Program-made: the position numbers and the translations under genes
The notes under the pieces: generated by a model
The model's database searches: none
The model's input: the letters and a program-made list of their open reading frames with translations, nothing else
Told to the model about the DNA's origin: nothing
Shown here: one piece after another, positions 17,235 to 23,736 of the stretch
How the letters are laid out: each line of letters starts with the position of its first letter
Position numbering within the stretch: the first letter of the stretch is position 1
IMG/VR virus record: IMGVR_UViG_3300042380_000102
Location: 1 to 30,322 of that record
Strand: one strand, 5' to 3'
Length of the DNA: 30,322 bases
Origin: a virus

Positions 17235-17486
17235 CTACTTCATGCCTGCACTGCGGGTACGTGCAAAACTTCGATTCGTGCCTTTTGCTACTGCCTTCAG
17301 ATTGCCACGCGTAGTAGCTCCGCCCTTGGCGAGCGGCGTCTTATGGTCAACATCCTTACCATCACCCTTACGCACCGCGCCTTCCTTAGTCAGCATGCGA
17401 CGCGCTTTGTTGCGCTCAGCGCGTTTGCGTTTCTGCTCTGGGGTGCCTTGGTAGTTGTCGTACTCAACTCGGTAGTTGCGTGTCAT
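17235..17486 (-). CDS. Small HNH family protein
   Basis: 83 residues. A very basic N-terminal half (GTPEQKRKRAERNKARRML) precedes GKDVDHKTPLAKGG, then GNLKAVAKGTNRSF, which together give the DH...N...N pattern of compact HNH nucleases. Proteins with this architecture recur in phage replication regions; the family memory is mine, not a search. AGGTGA lies just before the ATG. The start is only 3 nt past the stop of the Cas4-like nuclease gene, so the two are co-translated. It ends just before the terminator. Likely a DNA nickase or endonuclease. Confidence 0.8.
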   Translation of the reverse strand: MTRNYRVEYDNYQGTPEQKRKRAERNKARRMLTKEGAVRKGDGKDVDHKTPLAKGGATTRGNLKAVAKGTNRSFARTRSAGMK

Positions 17487-17489
17487 ATG

Positions 17490-18143
17490 TCACCTGTGTT
17501 CACAGACATCCTCAGTCACCGGGCAGAACTTACACAACGGGCTTGGGCGGGCGTTCCATACATCGTTAGCAAGCGTCTCTTCGATCTGCGCTGCATGCCC
17601 TGACCACTGAGATAATATGTCCGGTAGCTGATCACGTTTATAGGTTGCCTGTATAACATCCCCAGGCACGATAAAAAATAACATTCCCTTGACGCGCTGC
17701 ACGTTCGGGTAATGCGCCATCACCATAGCGGCCATCAACTCAAGCTGAGAAGTATCTGCGAACCGACTGCTTTTACCAGTCTTCCAGTCACCCACCCAAG
17801 CCGTTGCATCATTGACGATTATCAGATCGGGTATACCTCGAAACCACACATCTTTAGCTGAGAACGTGCAAGGGCTGAAGTCTTTGCGCATACCCATCCG
17901 CTGCTCACACAAACGTTCCCCCGGCATATCCTTGATGCGCTGCAAAGCCGGTTCGTGTTGCTGCAAGCTTTCCGGTAGGGGGGTGCCGTCCATCAAAAAC
18001 TTTTCAAAGGCCCCATGCACCCAATTGCCGTACGTCGTTGCCTCAGTTGGAGCCTGTTTGAACCGTTTGAGAATTCGAACTTGTTGGTAACGTCGTGGGC
18101 AGCCTTGGAAATCTTTGATCGATGAGTGGGAGTGTATGAGCAT
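17490..18143 (-). CDS. Cas4/RecB-like PD-(D/E)XK nuclease with probable Fe-S cluster
   Basis: 217 residues. Catalytic pattern: H43 (YGNWVHGAFE), D106 in GIPDLIIV, D119-W-K121 in VGDWKTGKS, and Q133 in TSQLELMA, the order expected for RecB/Cas4-type exonucleases. Cysteines C15 (FQGCPRRY), C204, C207 and C214 (PLCKFCPVTEDVCEH) match the one-plus-three spacing that holds a 4Fe-4S cluster in Cas4 and AddB. It would process DNA ends in phage replication or recombination. No CRISPR genes are present. Its ribosome-binding site is weak. It lies 15 nt after the polymerase stop. Confidence 0.88.
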   Translation of the reverse strand: MLIHSHSSIKDFQGCPRRYQQVRILKRFKQAPTEATTYGNWVHGAFEKFLMDGTPLPESLQQHEPALQRIKDMPGERLCEQRMGMRKDFSPCTFSAKDVWFRGIPDLIIVNDATAWVGDWKTGKSSRFADTSQLELMAAMVMAHYPNVQRVKGMLFFIVPGDVIQATYKRDQLPDILSQWSGHAAQIEETLANDVWNARPSPLCKFCPVTEDVCEHR

Positions 18144-18158
18144 GACTTTATTATTTAA

Positions 18159-20891
18159 TTAGCAATCCCCGTATGATGCACCCCACCCAGACTCACACGC
18201 AAGCGGAAGTGTCGGTGCCCAGATCGGACGCCATGACATGCACTCTTCCACGTACCGAATGGCTTCCTCACGCTCTGCTTCGGGAGCCACACATGCGACA
18301 GCATCATGCACCGTGAGCACCACCTTGTACCGCCGTGAGATACGCAACATCTGTTCAGCCACGATACATCGAGCGATTGCCTGAGTGAAGTTTTCGACGC
18401 ATTTGCCCCCGTAGACATCAACTGTAAGACCTCGTGAGTCATACACCCACCGTGCGTTGCCATCCTTAACTTCTTGCCGCAGGTTGGGGTACTGGATATG
18501 TAACCCGCTTGGAAGCGTAAGCCCCACCCCCGGCACAACTTGCACTATCCCATGCACATCCACTGCGAACGGCATCTGAGCAGCCAGCATAGCGAGTGAT
18601 GTATCAGCCTTCTTCCACAGCTCCGGTATGCGGGCATATGTACGCCGATAGGTCTCTACTATGCGTTTGGCTTCCGCTTCATCGACCTCTACACCTGCGC
18701 CGGTTTTGAGAAAGAGTTTTAATTTGTTATGGCCGACGCCGTAGCCACAATTTGAGACGAGTCTGCCTGACACCGTAAAACGATGGCGGGGTCCGGCATT
18801 GAGTAAGTCCCATACACGCCTTTTGGCTTGCATGATGGGGCGTTCCACCTCGCCACTATCTCCTCGTCGGTCATTTTGGAGATTAGCTGTCGCAGTGTGG
18901 AGTCGGCGTAGCGCACTTCTGGGTGTCGTGCCTTGAACTCGTGAAAGCGAATCACATGTTTCGTTGCTCTTGTATGTGACTTGTTCTCCCTGCCTGTGGC
19001 CCACACTAAATTCCCCGGTTCGTAATGCCCGTTCGTGTTTATCCGATCCAACTCCAGTTCTTTGTGTAGGCCCAAGTTCTGCATTATCCAAAGGCCCGCT
19101 TCTTTCACCGACGAAAAGCGAAACTCTATCCCCCTGCCCCCGTAATGCTTCCAATTCATATGGTTCGGGTTTGTGCAGCGCTGTTTCATGTCGGTAACTC
19201 GTTTGTCCAACCAAGCCGGTAGCGTTCTCGGTTGGCTGCATTTTTGGCAACCTTTCGTCAAACCCCGTCGAGCGTTCGTTAGGTTCAACCATTTCTCGGT
19301 CATGCAGGTCGTGCATTTCACTCGGATGTGCACGAGGTTCTTCACTCCTAACCGATGAACTTCGGTCGAGATTATTTCCACCATGCCGAAGCGGTACCCC
19401 ACCATCTCCGGTGTGAGCGATACTAAGACTTTTTTCGGCGGCAACGTCGAATCGGCACGTACTTCCGTCTTGTAAATACACGATATGGTCTGGGGTTGCG
19501 GTGAGCGAATCATAAATTAGTACCTCCTGTTCACCTTGGTAAATTGGGCCTTCATGAGATACCCATTCTATCCCATCCCATACCCGCATACTAGTGGTTA
19601 CTTTCTCGATAGGTACTAGCCCGACATCTGTCAGTACAAGTTCGCCCTCAGCGATACACCCAAGAACCGTCGTTTTCCCAATGAACCTCTGGGCAGGTGT
19701 AATCTGATCCGGCGCCACCCCATAGATGTGCGAAGCCATGATGCGATACACATCCTGCTTATTCTCAAACGCATCCAGAAGATCCTGCTGACCAGCCAAC
19801 CAAGCCAACGTACGCGCTTCGATCTGCGAGGAGTCACAGTCGATGATGATGTAACCCGGCGGGGCTTTGATGGCTTTCTTGATCTTGCCTGCCTGTGAGC
19901 CCCGTGACGGTAGATTTTGCAGATTAACGGAATCTTGCCCGGACCAACGCCCAGAGTGTGCCCCGTAATACCGCAGTGGGATTGGGAACTTGCCCCGGTA
20001 TGACATATCGATGAACCGCTCAGTGCGGGTTTCTTCAAGCGTAGACTTCACGCCAAGCCGCGCCGCAACAATCGCTTGCACCTCAAGGTTCTCGTGCTCA
20101 AGAAGATCTTTGAACGCTTCGTCCGTCTTCGCAAATGCGTACGTCTCTTTGCCTGTCGTTGGGCTTATTTTTGTCGGCGGCTCCACCCCACGCTCACGTA
20201 GCATCTCAGCCAACTGCGGATTACTCATCAGCCGGGACTTATCTTCGGTACTTAGCTTGCTGAGTAGCGCTTCCTTCTGTGCTTTAACAGATAGCAAGTG
20301 GTCTTGTAAGTGCTCACGATCAAGCTCAAGCACAGGGTCTATGAACATCCGCAACGTCAGATCGATAAGCCGCAACTCACGCAGGGAGAAGGTCTCCATG
20401 TAACGTGTAAACAACGTATGCGTCAGATTCACATCGTTTATGCAGTAGGCGCCGTAACGCGCCAACTCTTCAGGCGTGAAGTCCTCATAACGCTTACCCA
20501 AGGCTGCGATTACCTCATCACCTTTCTGACCAACCCCCGCTCTCTCAGCCTGAGACTTGAGACTGTGGCTCTTCTCATGTGGGTACAAAGCGCGGGACAT
20601 ACCCATGATGTCAACCCATGCCTTGGGGTCCACGCCGTAGTGCCACTTGAGGATGGCGCCGTCAAACATCGTGTTCTGAGCAACGACAAGGCTTTGACTC
20701 CATACGATGCTCTTCAGAGCCTCCTCAACCTGCGGGCGTGGGTACCAGCGGGTCTCACCATTATTTACTTTGATGGCTACGCCGATGGTTTGAAACTTCG
20801 GATCACGGATGTAATGTTCAGTGGTAATTTTTGACAGCGAATACTCGCGGTCGTAGTAAGTTTCAAGATCCAACACCACTACATCCGTCAT
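18159..20891 (-). CDS. Family A DNA polymerase with in-frame intein
   Basis: 910-residue precursor, about 607 residues after removal of the intein (412-714). A 3'-5' exonuclease domain is complete: VLDLETYYD (D8, E10), QNTMFDG, and YCINDVNLT. Polymerase motif A is IIIDCDSSQIEAR. Motif B is split: QRFIGKTTVLG, then after the intein CGYGVGHNK, giving R-x3-K-x4-G-x2-YG when joined. Motif C is TVHDAVACV, with Ala where HDE is usual. There is no 5' nuclease domain, as is usual for phage enzymes. The start overlaps the VRR-NUC stop (ATGA), with GAGG upstream. It is the replicative polymerase of the operon. Activity should need protein splicing, since the intein sits inside the O-helix. Confidence 0.95.
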   Translation of the reverse strand: MTDVVVLDLETYYDREYSLSKITTEHYIRDPKFQTIGVAIKVNNGETRWYPRPQVEEALKSIVWSQSLVVAQNTMFDGAILKWHYGVDPKAWVDIMGMSRALYPHEKSHSLKSQAERAGVGQKGDEVIAALGKRYEDFTPEELARYGAYCINDVNLTHTLFTRYMETFSLRELRLIDLTLRMFIDPVLELDREHLQDHLLSVKAQKEALLSKLSTEDKSRLMSNPQLAEMLRERGVEPPTKISPTTGKETYAFAKTDEAFKDLLEHENLEVQAIVAARLGVKSTLEETRTERFIDMSYRGKFPIPLRYYGAHSGRWSGQDSVNLQNLPSRGSQAGKIKKAIKAPPGYIIIDCDSSQIEARTLAWLAGQQDLLDAFENKQDVYRIMASHIYGVAPDQITPAQRFIGKTTVLGCIAEGELVLTDVGLVPIEKVTTSMRVWDGIEWVSHEGPIYQGEQEVLIYDSLTATPDHIVYLQDGSTCRFDVAAEKSLSIAHTGDGGVPLRHGGNNLDRSSSVRSEEPRAHPSEMHDLHDREMVEPNERSTGFDERLPKMQPTENATGLVGQTSYRHETALHKPEPYELEALRGQGDRVSLFVGERSGPLDNAELGPTQRTGVGSDKHERALRTGEFSVGHRQGEQVTYKSNETCDSLSRVQGTTPRSALRRLHTATANLQNDRRGDSGEVERPIMQAKRRVWDLLNAGPRHRFTVSGRLVSNCGYGVGHNKLKLFLKTGAGVEVDEAEAKRIVETYRRTYARIPELWKKADTSLAMLAAQMPFAVDVHGIVQVVPGVGLTLPSGLHIQYPNLRQEVKDGNARWVYDSRGLTVDVYGGKCVENFTQAIARCIVAEQMLRISRRYKVVLTVHDAVACVAPEAEREEAIRYVEECMSWRPIWAPTLPLACESGWGASYGDC
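18719..19513 (-). CDS. Out-of-frame HNH endonuclease nested in the intein
   Basis: 264 residues read in a different frame of the same strand as the polymerase. It starts at an ATG with AGGAGG 9 nt upstream. Residues 67-92 carry a four-cysteine zinc-finger pattern (CTTC, then CQKC). Residues 101-173 form a recognisable phage-type HNH domain: DMKQRCTNPNHMNWKHYGG, then LELDRINTNGHYEPGN and LVWATGREN. The usual first His of the HNH is Arg or Asp-like here (LDRIN), as in many phage HNH proteins. The last residues (about 254-264) and the TAA come from polymerase codons downstream of the splice site. Likely a homing endonuclease for the intein; target unknown. Confidence 0.88.
   Translation of the reverse strand: MIRSPQPQTISCIYKTEVRADSTLPPKKVLVSLTPEMVGYRFGMVEIISTEVHRLGVKNLVHIRVKCTTCMTEKWLNLTNARRGLTKGCQKCSQPRTLPAWLDKRVTDMKQRCTNPNHMNWKHYGGRGIEFRFSSVKEAGLWIMQNLGLHKELELDRINTNGHYEPGNLVWATGRENKSHTRATKHVIRFHEFKARHPEVRYADSTLRQLISKMTDEEIVARWNAPSCKPKGVYGTYSMPDPAIVLRCQADSSQIVATASAITN
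18750..19658 (-). other. Intein in the polymerase O-helix
   Basis: Polymerase residues 412-714 (303 residues). Block A begins at C412 (CIAEGELVLTDVGLVPIEKV). Block B is LTATPDHIVY with T466-x2-H469. Block F is VWDLLNAGPRHRFTV (D695, H703). Block G is GRLVSN followed by C715, with the essential N714. The penultimate residue is Ser713 rather than His. The ends fit a class 1 cis-splicing intein. The stretch between blocks B and F (about 480-690) has no in-frame endonuclease domain. It is very polar and charged, because that DNA is also read out of frame as an HNH gene. Confidence 0.92.
19522..19528 (-). promoter_or_regulatory. Strong internal ribosome-binding site for the nested HNH gene
   Basis: AGGAGGT on the - strand, 8 nt before the ATG at 19513. 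In the polymerase frame the same bases encode Gln-Glu-Val of the intein segment YQGEQEVLIYDS between blocks A and B. It is one of the best matches to the Shine-Dalgarno consensus in the window. Confidence 0.8.
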
Positions 20892-21178
20892 TTCCGAGCC
20901 TCCTCAAACCATTTGTCGAGCAACTCAACGGAGTTCTCATCGACCACCATAGCCACACCCCCTGCTTTATGTATGGCCTCCAGTTCCCGGCGCTGAAGCG
21001 CCGTCGGCGTATTGCCCTTGGCTTTGCATTCGATAGCGATGAACTTGCCATCCATGCAACCGATGATGTCGGGTATGCCCACGCGACCATAGCCGTTTGC
21101 TGGGGGTGAGAAGTGATACACCCCGTGCTTGTCCAGCGTTTTCTTTACTTGGGCTTTAACGCGCCCCTCGGGAGTCAT
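20888..21178 (-). CDS. VRR-NUC domain nuclease
   Basis: 96 residues from an ATG at 21178, which overlaps the previous stop (TGATG) and has GGAG 5 nt upstream. Upstream GTG codons at 21181-21184 are less likely starts. The whole chain is one VRR-NUC domain of the PD-(D/E)XK superfamily: GRVGIPDIIG (D37), then FIAIECKAKG (E50, K52), and Q62 in TALQRRELEAI. Stand-alone VRR-NUC proteins are common in phages and are thought to act as structure-specific nucleases or Holliday junction resolvases. It is followed by the polymerase gene with an ATGA overlap, indicating coupled translation. Confidence 0.92.
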   Translation of the reverse strand: MTPEGRVKAQVKKTLDKHGVYHFSPPANGYGRVGIPDIIGCMDGKFIAIECKAKGNTPTALQRRELEAIHKAGGVAMVVDENSVELLDKWFEEARK

Positions 21179-21489
21179 CACCACTCCCCCCCAAAAGATT
21201 TTTCAAATTCCTCCAGCTTCTGCTTGTAGTGCCAATACTTGGCGGAGTCTAGGCTGTCCTTCTTGCCTTGCCGCATAGCGTACTTAATCATGTTGCCCTT
21301 GAGGAACCCGATGAACTCCAACGGTTCCAGCAGTGCTTGCATGACTTCCCAAGGTTGGGGGTCCATATCTTTGTAGTGACTGCCGCCAACTTGGTGGGCA
21401 TCCGCTGGTTGCTTTTCATCTTCGCCGCGCATGATGTCCTCGATGGTCAGTCTGTCGTGAATATATTCGTGCAAAGTTTTTTCTACCAT
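21178..21489 (-). CDS. DUF3310 family protein
   Basis: 103 residues. VGGSHYK (34-40), DPQPWEVM (43-50) and FLKGNMIKYAMRQGKKDS (62-79) with a following YWHYKQKLEE are the recognisable conserved parts of DUF3310. This small phage protein family often lies near nucleotide metabolism or replication genes; its activity is not established. AGGAG precedes the ATG. The stop overlaps the start of VRR-NUC. Confidence 0.88.
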   Translation of the reverse strand: MVEKTLHEYIHDRLTIEDIMRGEDEKQPADAHQVGGSHYKDMDPQPWEVMQALLEPLEFIGFLKGNMIKYAMRQGKKDSLDSAKYWHYKQKLEEFEKSFGGEW

Positions 21490-21632
21490 TTGGCTTCTCC
21501 TACTTCAGTCATCATATCCACGAACGTGGGGGTAACTCGTTCGTATATGGGGGGATTGTGGTGTGGTACGTACGGGTTGAACATTTTGGGGAACGGCCAC
21601 ATACCGAGTGGATCGCTTGGATCGGTTTGTTT
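21483..21632 (-). other. Better-coding alternative frame at the end of the zinc-ribbon gene
   Basis: In the +1 frame relative to the zinc-ribbon/winged-helix gene, this stretch reads QTDPSDPLGMWPFPKMFN, then a Pro/Tyr-rich stretch and TFVDMMTEVGEAKW. It looks more protein-like than the annotated frame, and its stop overlaps the DUF3310 start. This suggests the real protein may switch frame near 21630. Confidence 0.45.
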
Positions 21633-21948
21633 GCGTCGTCGCCCAGCGCTGGTCCGTACCGTTGAGGATGCGCCACGTGAAGCCCTCGGCTTCAAGTTTT
21701 CTGAGTGCTTTTCCAATGGTAATTTTTCCTACTAAAAAATGGTTGGACAACTCGGTGATTGTTGGCGGTGTCTTACGTGTGCTTAGGTACTCACGCACTT
21801 TTTCGTATGCAGTCACAACTTCCTCTTCTTGGTCAATTACAACTTCTCGTGTTCTGAACGTCTTATCACAGGGTTTGCACTTGTAATAGCGTAAGGCTCC
21901 TTTCTTTGTTCGATTGCGTGTTTCAGTCTTGCATGTTGGACAGATCAC
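21505..21948 (-). CDS. Zinc-ribbon plus winged-helix protein
   Basis: 147 residues as written. An N-terminal zinc ribbon (C3, C6 in MICPTCKTE; C24, C27 in YYKCKPCDK) precedes a winged-helix-like domain at about 45-100 (YEKVREYLSTRKTPPTITEL, then HFLVGKITIGKALRKLEAEG, then FTWRILNGTDQRWA). This suggests a DNA-binding regulator, possibly of the phage operons. The last 40 residues are low-quality protein sequence. From about nt 21632 another frame looks more genuine, so the C-terminus is doubtful. The start overlaps the previous stop (ATGA). Confidence 0.75.
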   Translation of the reverse strand: MICPTCKTETRNRTKKGALRYYKCKPCDKTFRTREVVIDQEEEVVTAYEKVREYLSTRKTPPTITELSNHFLVGKITIGKALRKLEAEGFTWRILNGTDQRWATTQTNRSKRSTRYVAVPQNVQPVRTTPQSPHIRTSYPHVRGYDD

Positions 21949-22145
21949 TTCATATCTTCCTTACCCGCTTTGAACCCAGCATCCCAAGCCTTAGCCCAGG
22001 CTATGCACCATATGTCATATGAGCCGTCTAGTGGGAACTTAAAATCTTCTTTGCCCTTCATAAGAGCTTTCACATCTTTACGTTTAATCCAAGCTTCCCA
22101 GGCTTTGTCACGTGCTGGGTTGCTGATCGCAATGTCGTCAAACAT
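21945..22145 (-). CDS. Small hypothetical phage protein
   Basis: 66 residues, with AAGGAG before the ATG. It overlaps the upstream and downstream genes by a few bases. It is Trp-rich and helical (DKAWEAWIKRKDVKALMKG, then IWCIAWAKAWDAGFKAGKE). The C-terminal AWDAGFKAGKED resembles the Trp/Gly end of other small phage ORFs. No function is known. Confidence 0.75.
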   Translation of the reverse strand: MFDDIAISNPARDKAWEAWIKRKDVKALMKGKEDFKFPLDGSYDIWCIAWAKAWDAGFKAGKEDMK

Positions 22146-22347
22146 CGTTCTTCTCCTTCAGCTTGTCTTTGTGATTGTTTATTTGCGTGACACCAGACCT
22201 TGATGCGGGCCACATAAATTGGCGTTGATCAATGGTCATGTCATTACTGAAACGCAGTGCGTTAATGAGCGCCGGAGACATTGCCGTGTACTGCTTCGGG
22301 TTCGGTTCATCAGGGCAGATTGTGAGGGTGAACGGTAATTTAGCCAT
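22138..22347 (-). CDS. Small hypothetical phage protein
   Basis: 69 residues (MAKLPFTLTICPDEPNPKQY, then AMSPALINALRFSNDMTIDQ), with AAGGAG before the ATG. It overlaps both neighbours (8 nt with the gene after it and 8 nt with the gene before it in transcription order). I see no recognisable domain. Confidence 0.75.
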   Translation of the reverse strand: MAKLPFTLTICPDEPNPKQYTAMSPALINALRFSNDMTIDQRQFMWPASRSGVTQINNHKDKLKEKNDV

Positions 22348-22714
22348 GATTCTTCTCCTTGAGTTTTACTTCGATCAGATCAAACAATTTACGGGTGTAA
22401 CCTTTAATGGGTGTCTCACCCCATGGCCCAATAATTTCTTTGATCTCCTCATCCGTCAGCCCTTGCCATGCTTTGAAAGCAGGATGTGGCTGCACTACTA
22501 GACGCGCTGACGCATCCAACTTAACCCCAGGTTCCTCCGGCGTAGTGTAGTTCGGTTGCCCACCAGCATAAGTCTTGACCCAAGGTTTTTCTGCTTGCTC
22601 GATTGCAGCGCGGAGAGCTTCTCTCGCAGCGTAATAGCGTGGGGCGCTGGCCTCCACCGAAGGTGCAACCGTATCCATGACTTCGAGCACTTGTTTCATT
22701 GCGTCAATGCTCAT
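22340..22714 (-). CDS. Hypothetical phage protein
   Basis: 124 residues. An N-terminal helix (MSIDAMKQVLEVMDTVAPSV, then YYAAREALRAAIEQAEKPW) precedes a linker and a C-terminal LTDEEIKEIIGPWG segment with KLFDLIEVKLKEK. The N-terminal ALRAAIEQAEKP element is of a kind that recurs in small phage proteins. It begins in an ATGA overlap with the previous gene. Function unknown. Confidence 0.75.
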   Translation of the reverse strand: MSIDAMKQVLEVMDTVAPSVEASAPRYYAAREALRAAIEQAEKPWVKTYAGGQPNYTTPEEPGVKLDASARLVVQPHPAFKAWQGLTDEEIKEIIGPWGETPIKGYTRKLFDLIEVKLKEKNHG

Positions 22715-23001
22715 TTTTGCACCCGTTCGTAAGTCATCTCAAAGATGTCAGGCTTGCAGGGATAGTGCTCCCCCTTCACGCCGGTGATAATCCAGTCGCC
22801 GGGGGTAACTTCGTGCCAGCCCTCAAGCGTAGCGATGGCTGGCTTTCTTATGCAGCCAAAAATGTTGATGCTTTCTGGGTCACCGGGTGCCCATCGCACT
22901 TTTCCCCATACATCAAACCAGCACATGAGTACGTGCGGGTGGTCTCCATCCTTGAACCACTGCGTGGCCTCAATGACCACGGGCTTCTTTCTGAATTTCA
23001 T
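22711..23001 (-). CDS. Conserved small phage protein (PGDWIITGVKGE type)
   Basis: 96 residues. It opens with MKFRKKPVVIEATQW and contains TPGDWIITGVKGEHYPCKPD followed by IFEMTYERV. This combination is very familiar from many unrelated tailed phages, so the gene is real, but the family has no established function. It is linked by ATGA overlap to the gene below and by 4 nt to the gene above. Confidence 0.85.
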   Translation of the reverse strand: MKFRKKPVVIEATQWFKDGDHPHVLMCWFDVWGKVRWAPGDPESINIFGCIRKPAIATLEGWHEVTPGDWIITGVKGEHYPCKPDIFEMTYERVQK

Positions 23002-23228
23002 TTGTCTCTCGCTTTCAGCATGGCGTCTGCCACCGCGTATGCAGACGCTGCTTTTTGTTTTGGGTCAAACGCGCTGGGGCAGAGAGGACTCGCCAGCAAT
23101 CCCTGCATTGCTTTAGCTGCGAAGTAATCGCGCAAATCCATCTGCAACCTTAGCTCTGCTAATTCTTTGATTCGCGCATCCGCCGCTCGAATCCACAGTT
23201 CACCGTCAATCTCTTTGGCTGGAATCAT
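22998..23228 (-). CDS. Small hypothetical phage protein
   Basis: 76 residues from the ATG at 23228, which overlaps the upstream stop (ATGA) and follows GGGGAGAG. An 11-residue upstream extension (MCCCNQSKGRE) is not protein-like and is dropped. Sequence features: MIPAKEIDGELWIRAADARI, then LRDYFAAKAMQGLLASP, ending AVADAMLKARDK. DYFAAKAMQGLLA resembles a motif common in small phage ORFs. Function unknown. Confidence 0.75.
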   Translation of the reverse strand: MIPAKEIDGELWIRAADARIKELAELRLQMDLRDYFAAKAMQGLLASPLCPSAFDPKQKAASAYAVADAMLKARDK

Positions 23229-23530
23229 TTCTCTCCCCTTGCTCTGATTGCAGCAGCACAATCAAGTGCCACGCCTAGCACAACGTTTGATGGTTTGTTT
23301 GCGATCTCATCGCACACCTTCGCACACGCTTCACGCTCGGCCAGCACCAGCACCTTGATTTGTGAATCCAGCGCCGCCAGCACTGCCTTGGCGGTGTCGT
23401 CTATGGACATATCTGGATTAACCCAAACACCCGTACGCGTGATGCGCATGACCTCTATGTTGTCATTGCATGTGGTGTGGTGAAAATGAATTGTGTCGGG
23501 CAGCATGGGTTGTTTGACGATGTTGTTCAT
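23225..23530 (-). CDS. Small phage protein with EREACAKVCDE motif
   Basis: 101 residues, with AAGGAG upstream. The C-terminal part, AEREACAKVCDEIA, then DCAAAIRARGEK, is a motif shared with the next gene and with many phage ORFs. The two cysteines spaced by three residues and the AIRAR end are the conserved core. No function is established. Stop and start overlap the neighbours by ATGA. Confidence 0.8.
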   Translation of the reverse strand: MNNIVKQPMLPDTIHFHHTTCNDNIEVMRITRTGVWVNPDMSIDDTAKAVLAALDSQIKVLVLAEREACAKVCDEIANKPSNVVLGVALDCAAAIRARGEK

Positions 23531-23736
23531 GTTTTGCTCCTTGCTCGGATGGCTACGCCGATTGAATACACATCCTCACGACCATTGGGCCAGTCATCAC
23601 ACACCTTTGCACACTCCTCCCTCTCGATACCAACACCCGCTTGCCAACCCTCCCACGCCCAGAACGCAGGTGAGTCGGCTTTATACGGGTTGTTGGGGGA
23701 GCGAGTGCCCGTGCTCCACCACTGTTCGAACTTCAT
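23527..23736 (-). CDS. Small phage protein with EREECAKVCDD motif
   Basis: 69 residues. The N-terminus MKFEQWWSTGTRSPNNPY is followed by AFWAWEGWQAGVGIEREECA and the KVCDD...AIRARSKT end. It shares this C-terminal motif with the adjacent 101-residue gene, so the two are probably related by duplication or by exchange of a mobile module. Overlaps both neighbours by 4 nt. Confidence 0.8.
   Translation of the reverse strand: MKFEQWWSTGTRSPNNPYKADSPAFWAWEGWQAGVGIEREECAKVCDDWPNGREDVYSIGVAIRARSKT

Noticed and set aside
17079-17603. 174-codon + strand open frame opposite the HNH and nuclease genes
   Set aside because: Covers a terminator hairpin and two well-supported genes on the opposite strand; product shows no motif and no good start signal.
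18964-19358. Short + strand open frames opposite the intein
   Set aside because: They lie antisense to two constrained frames; openness can arise from codon composition and no start signal was seen.
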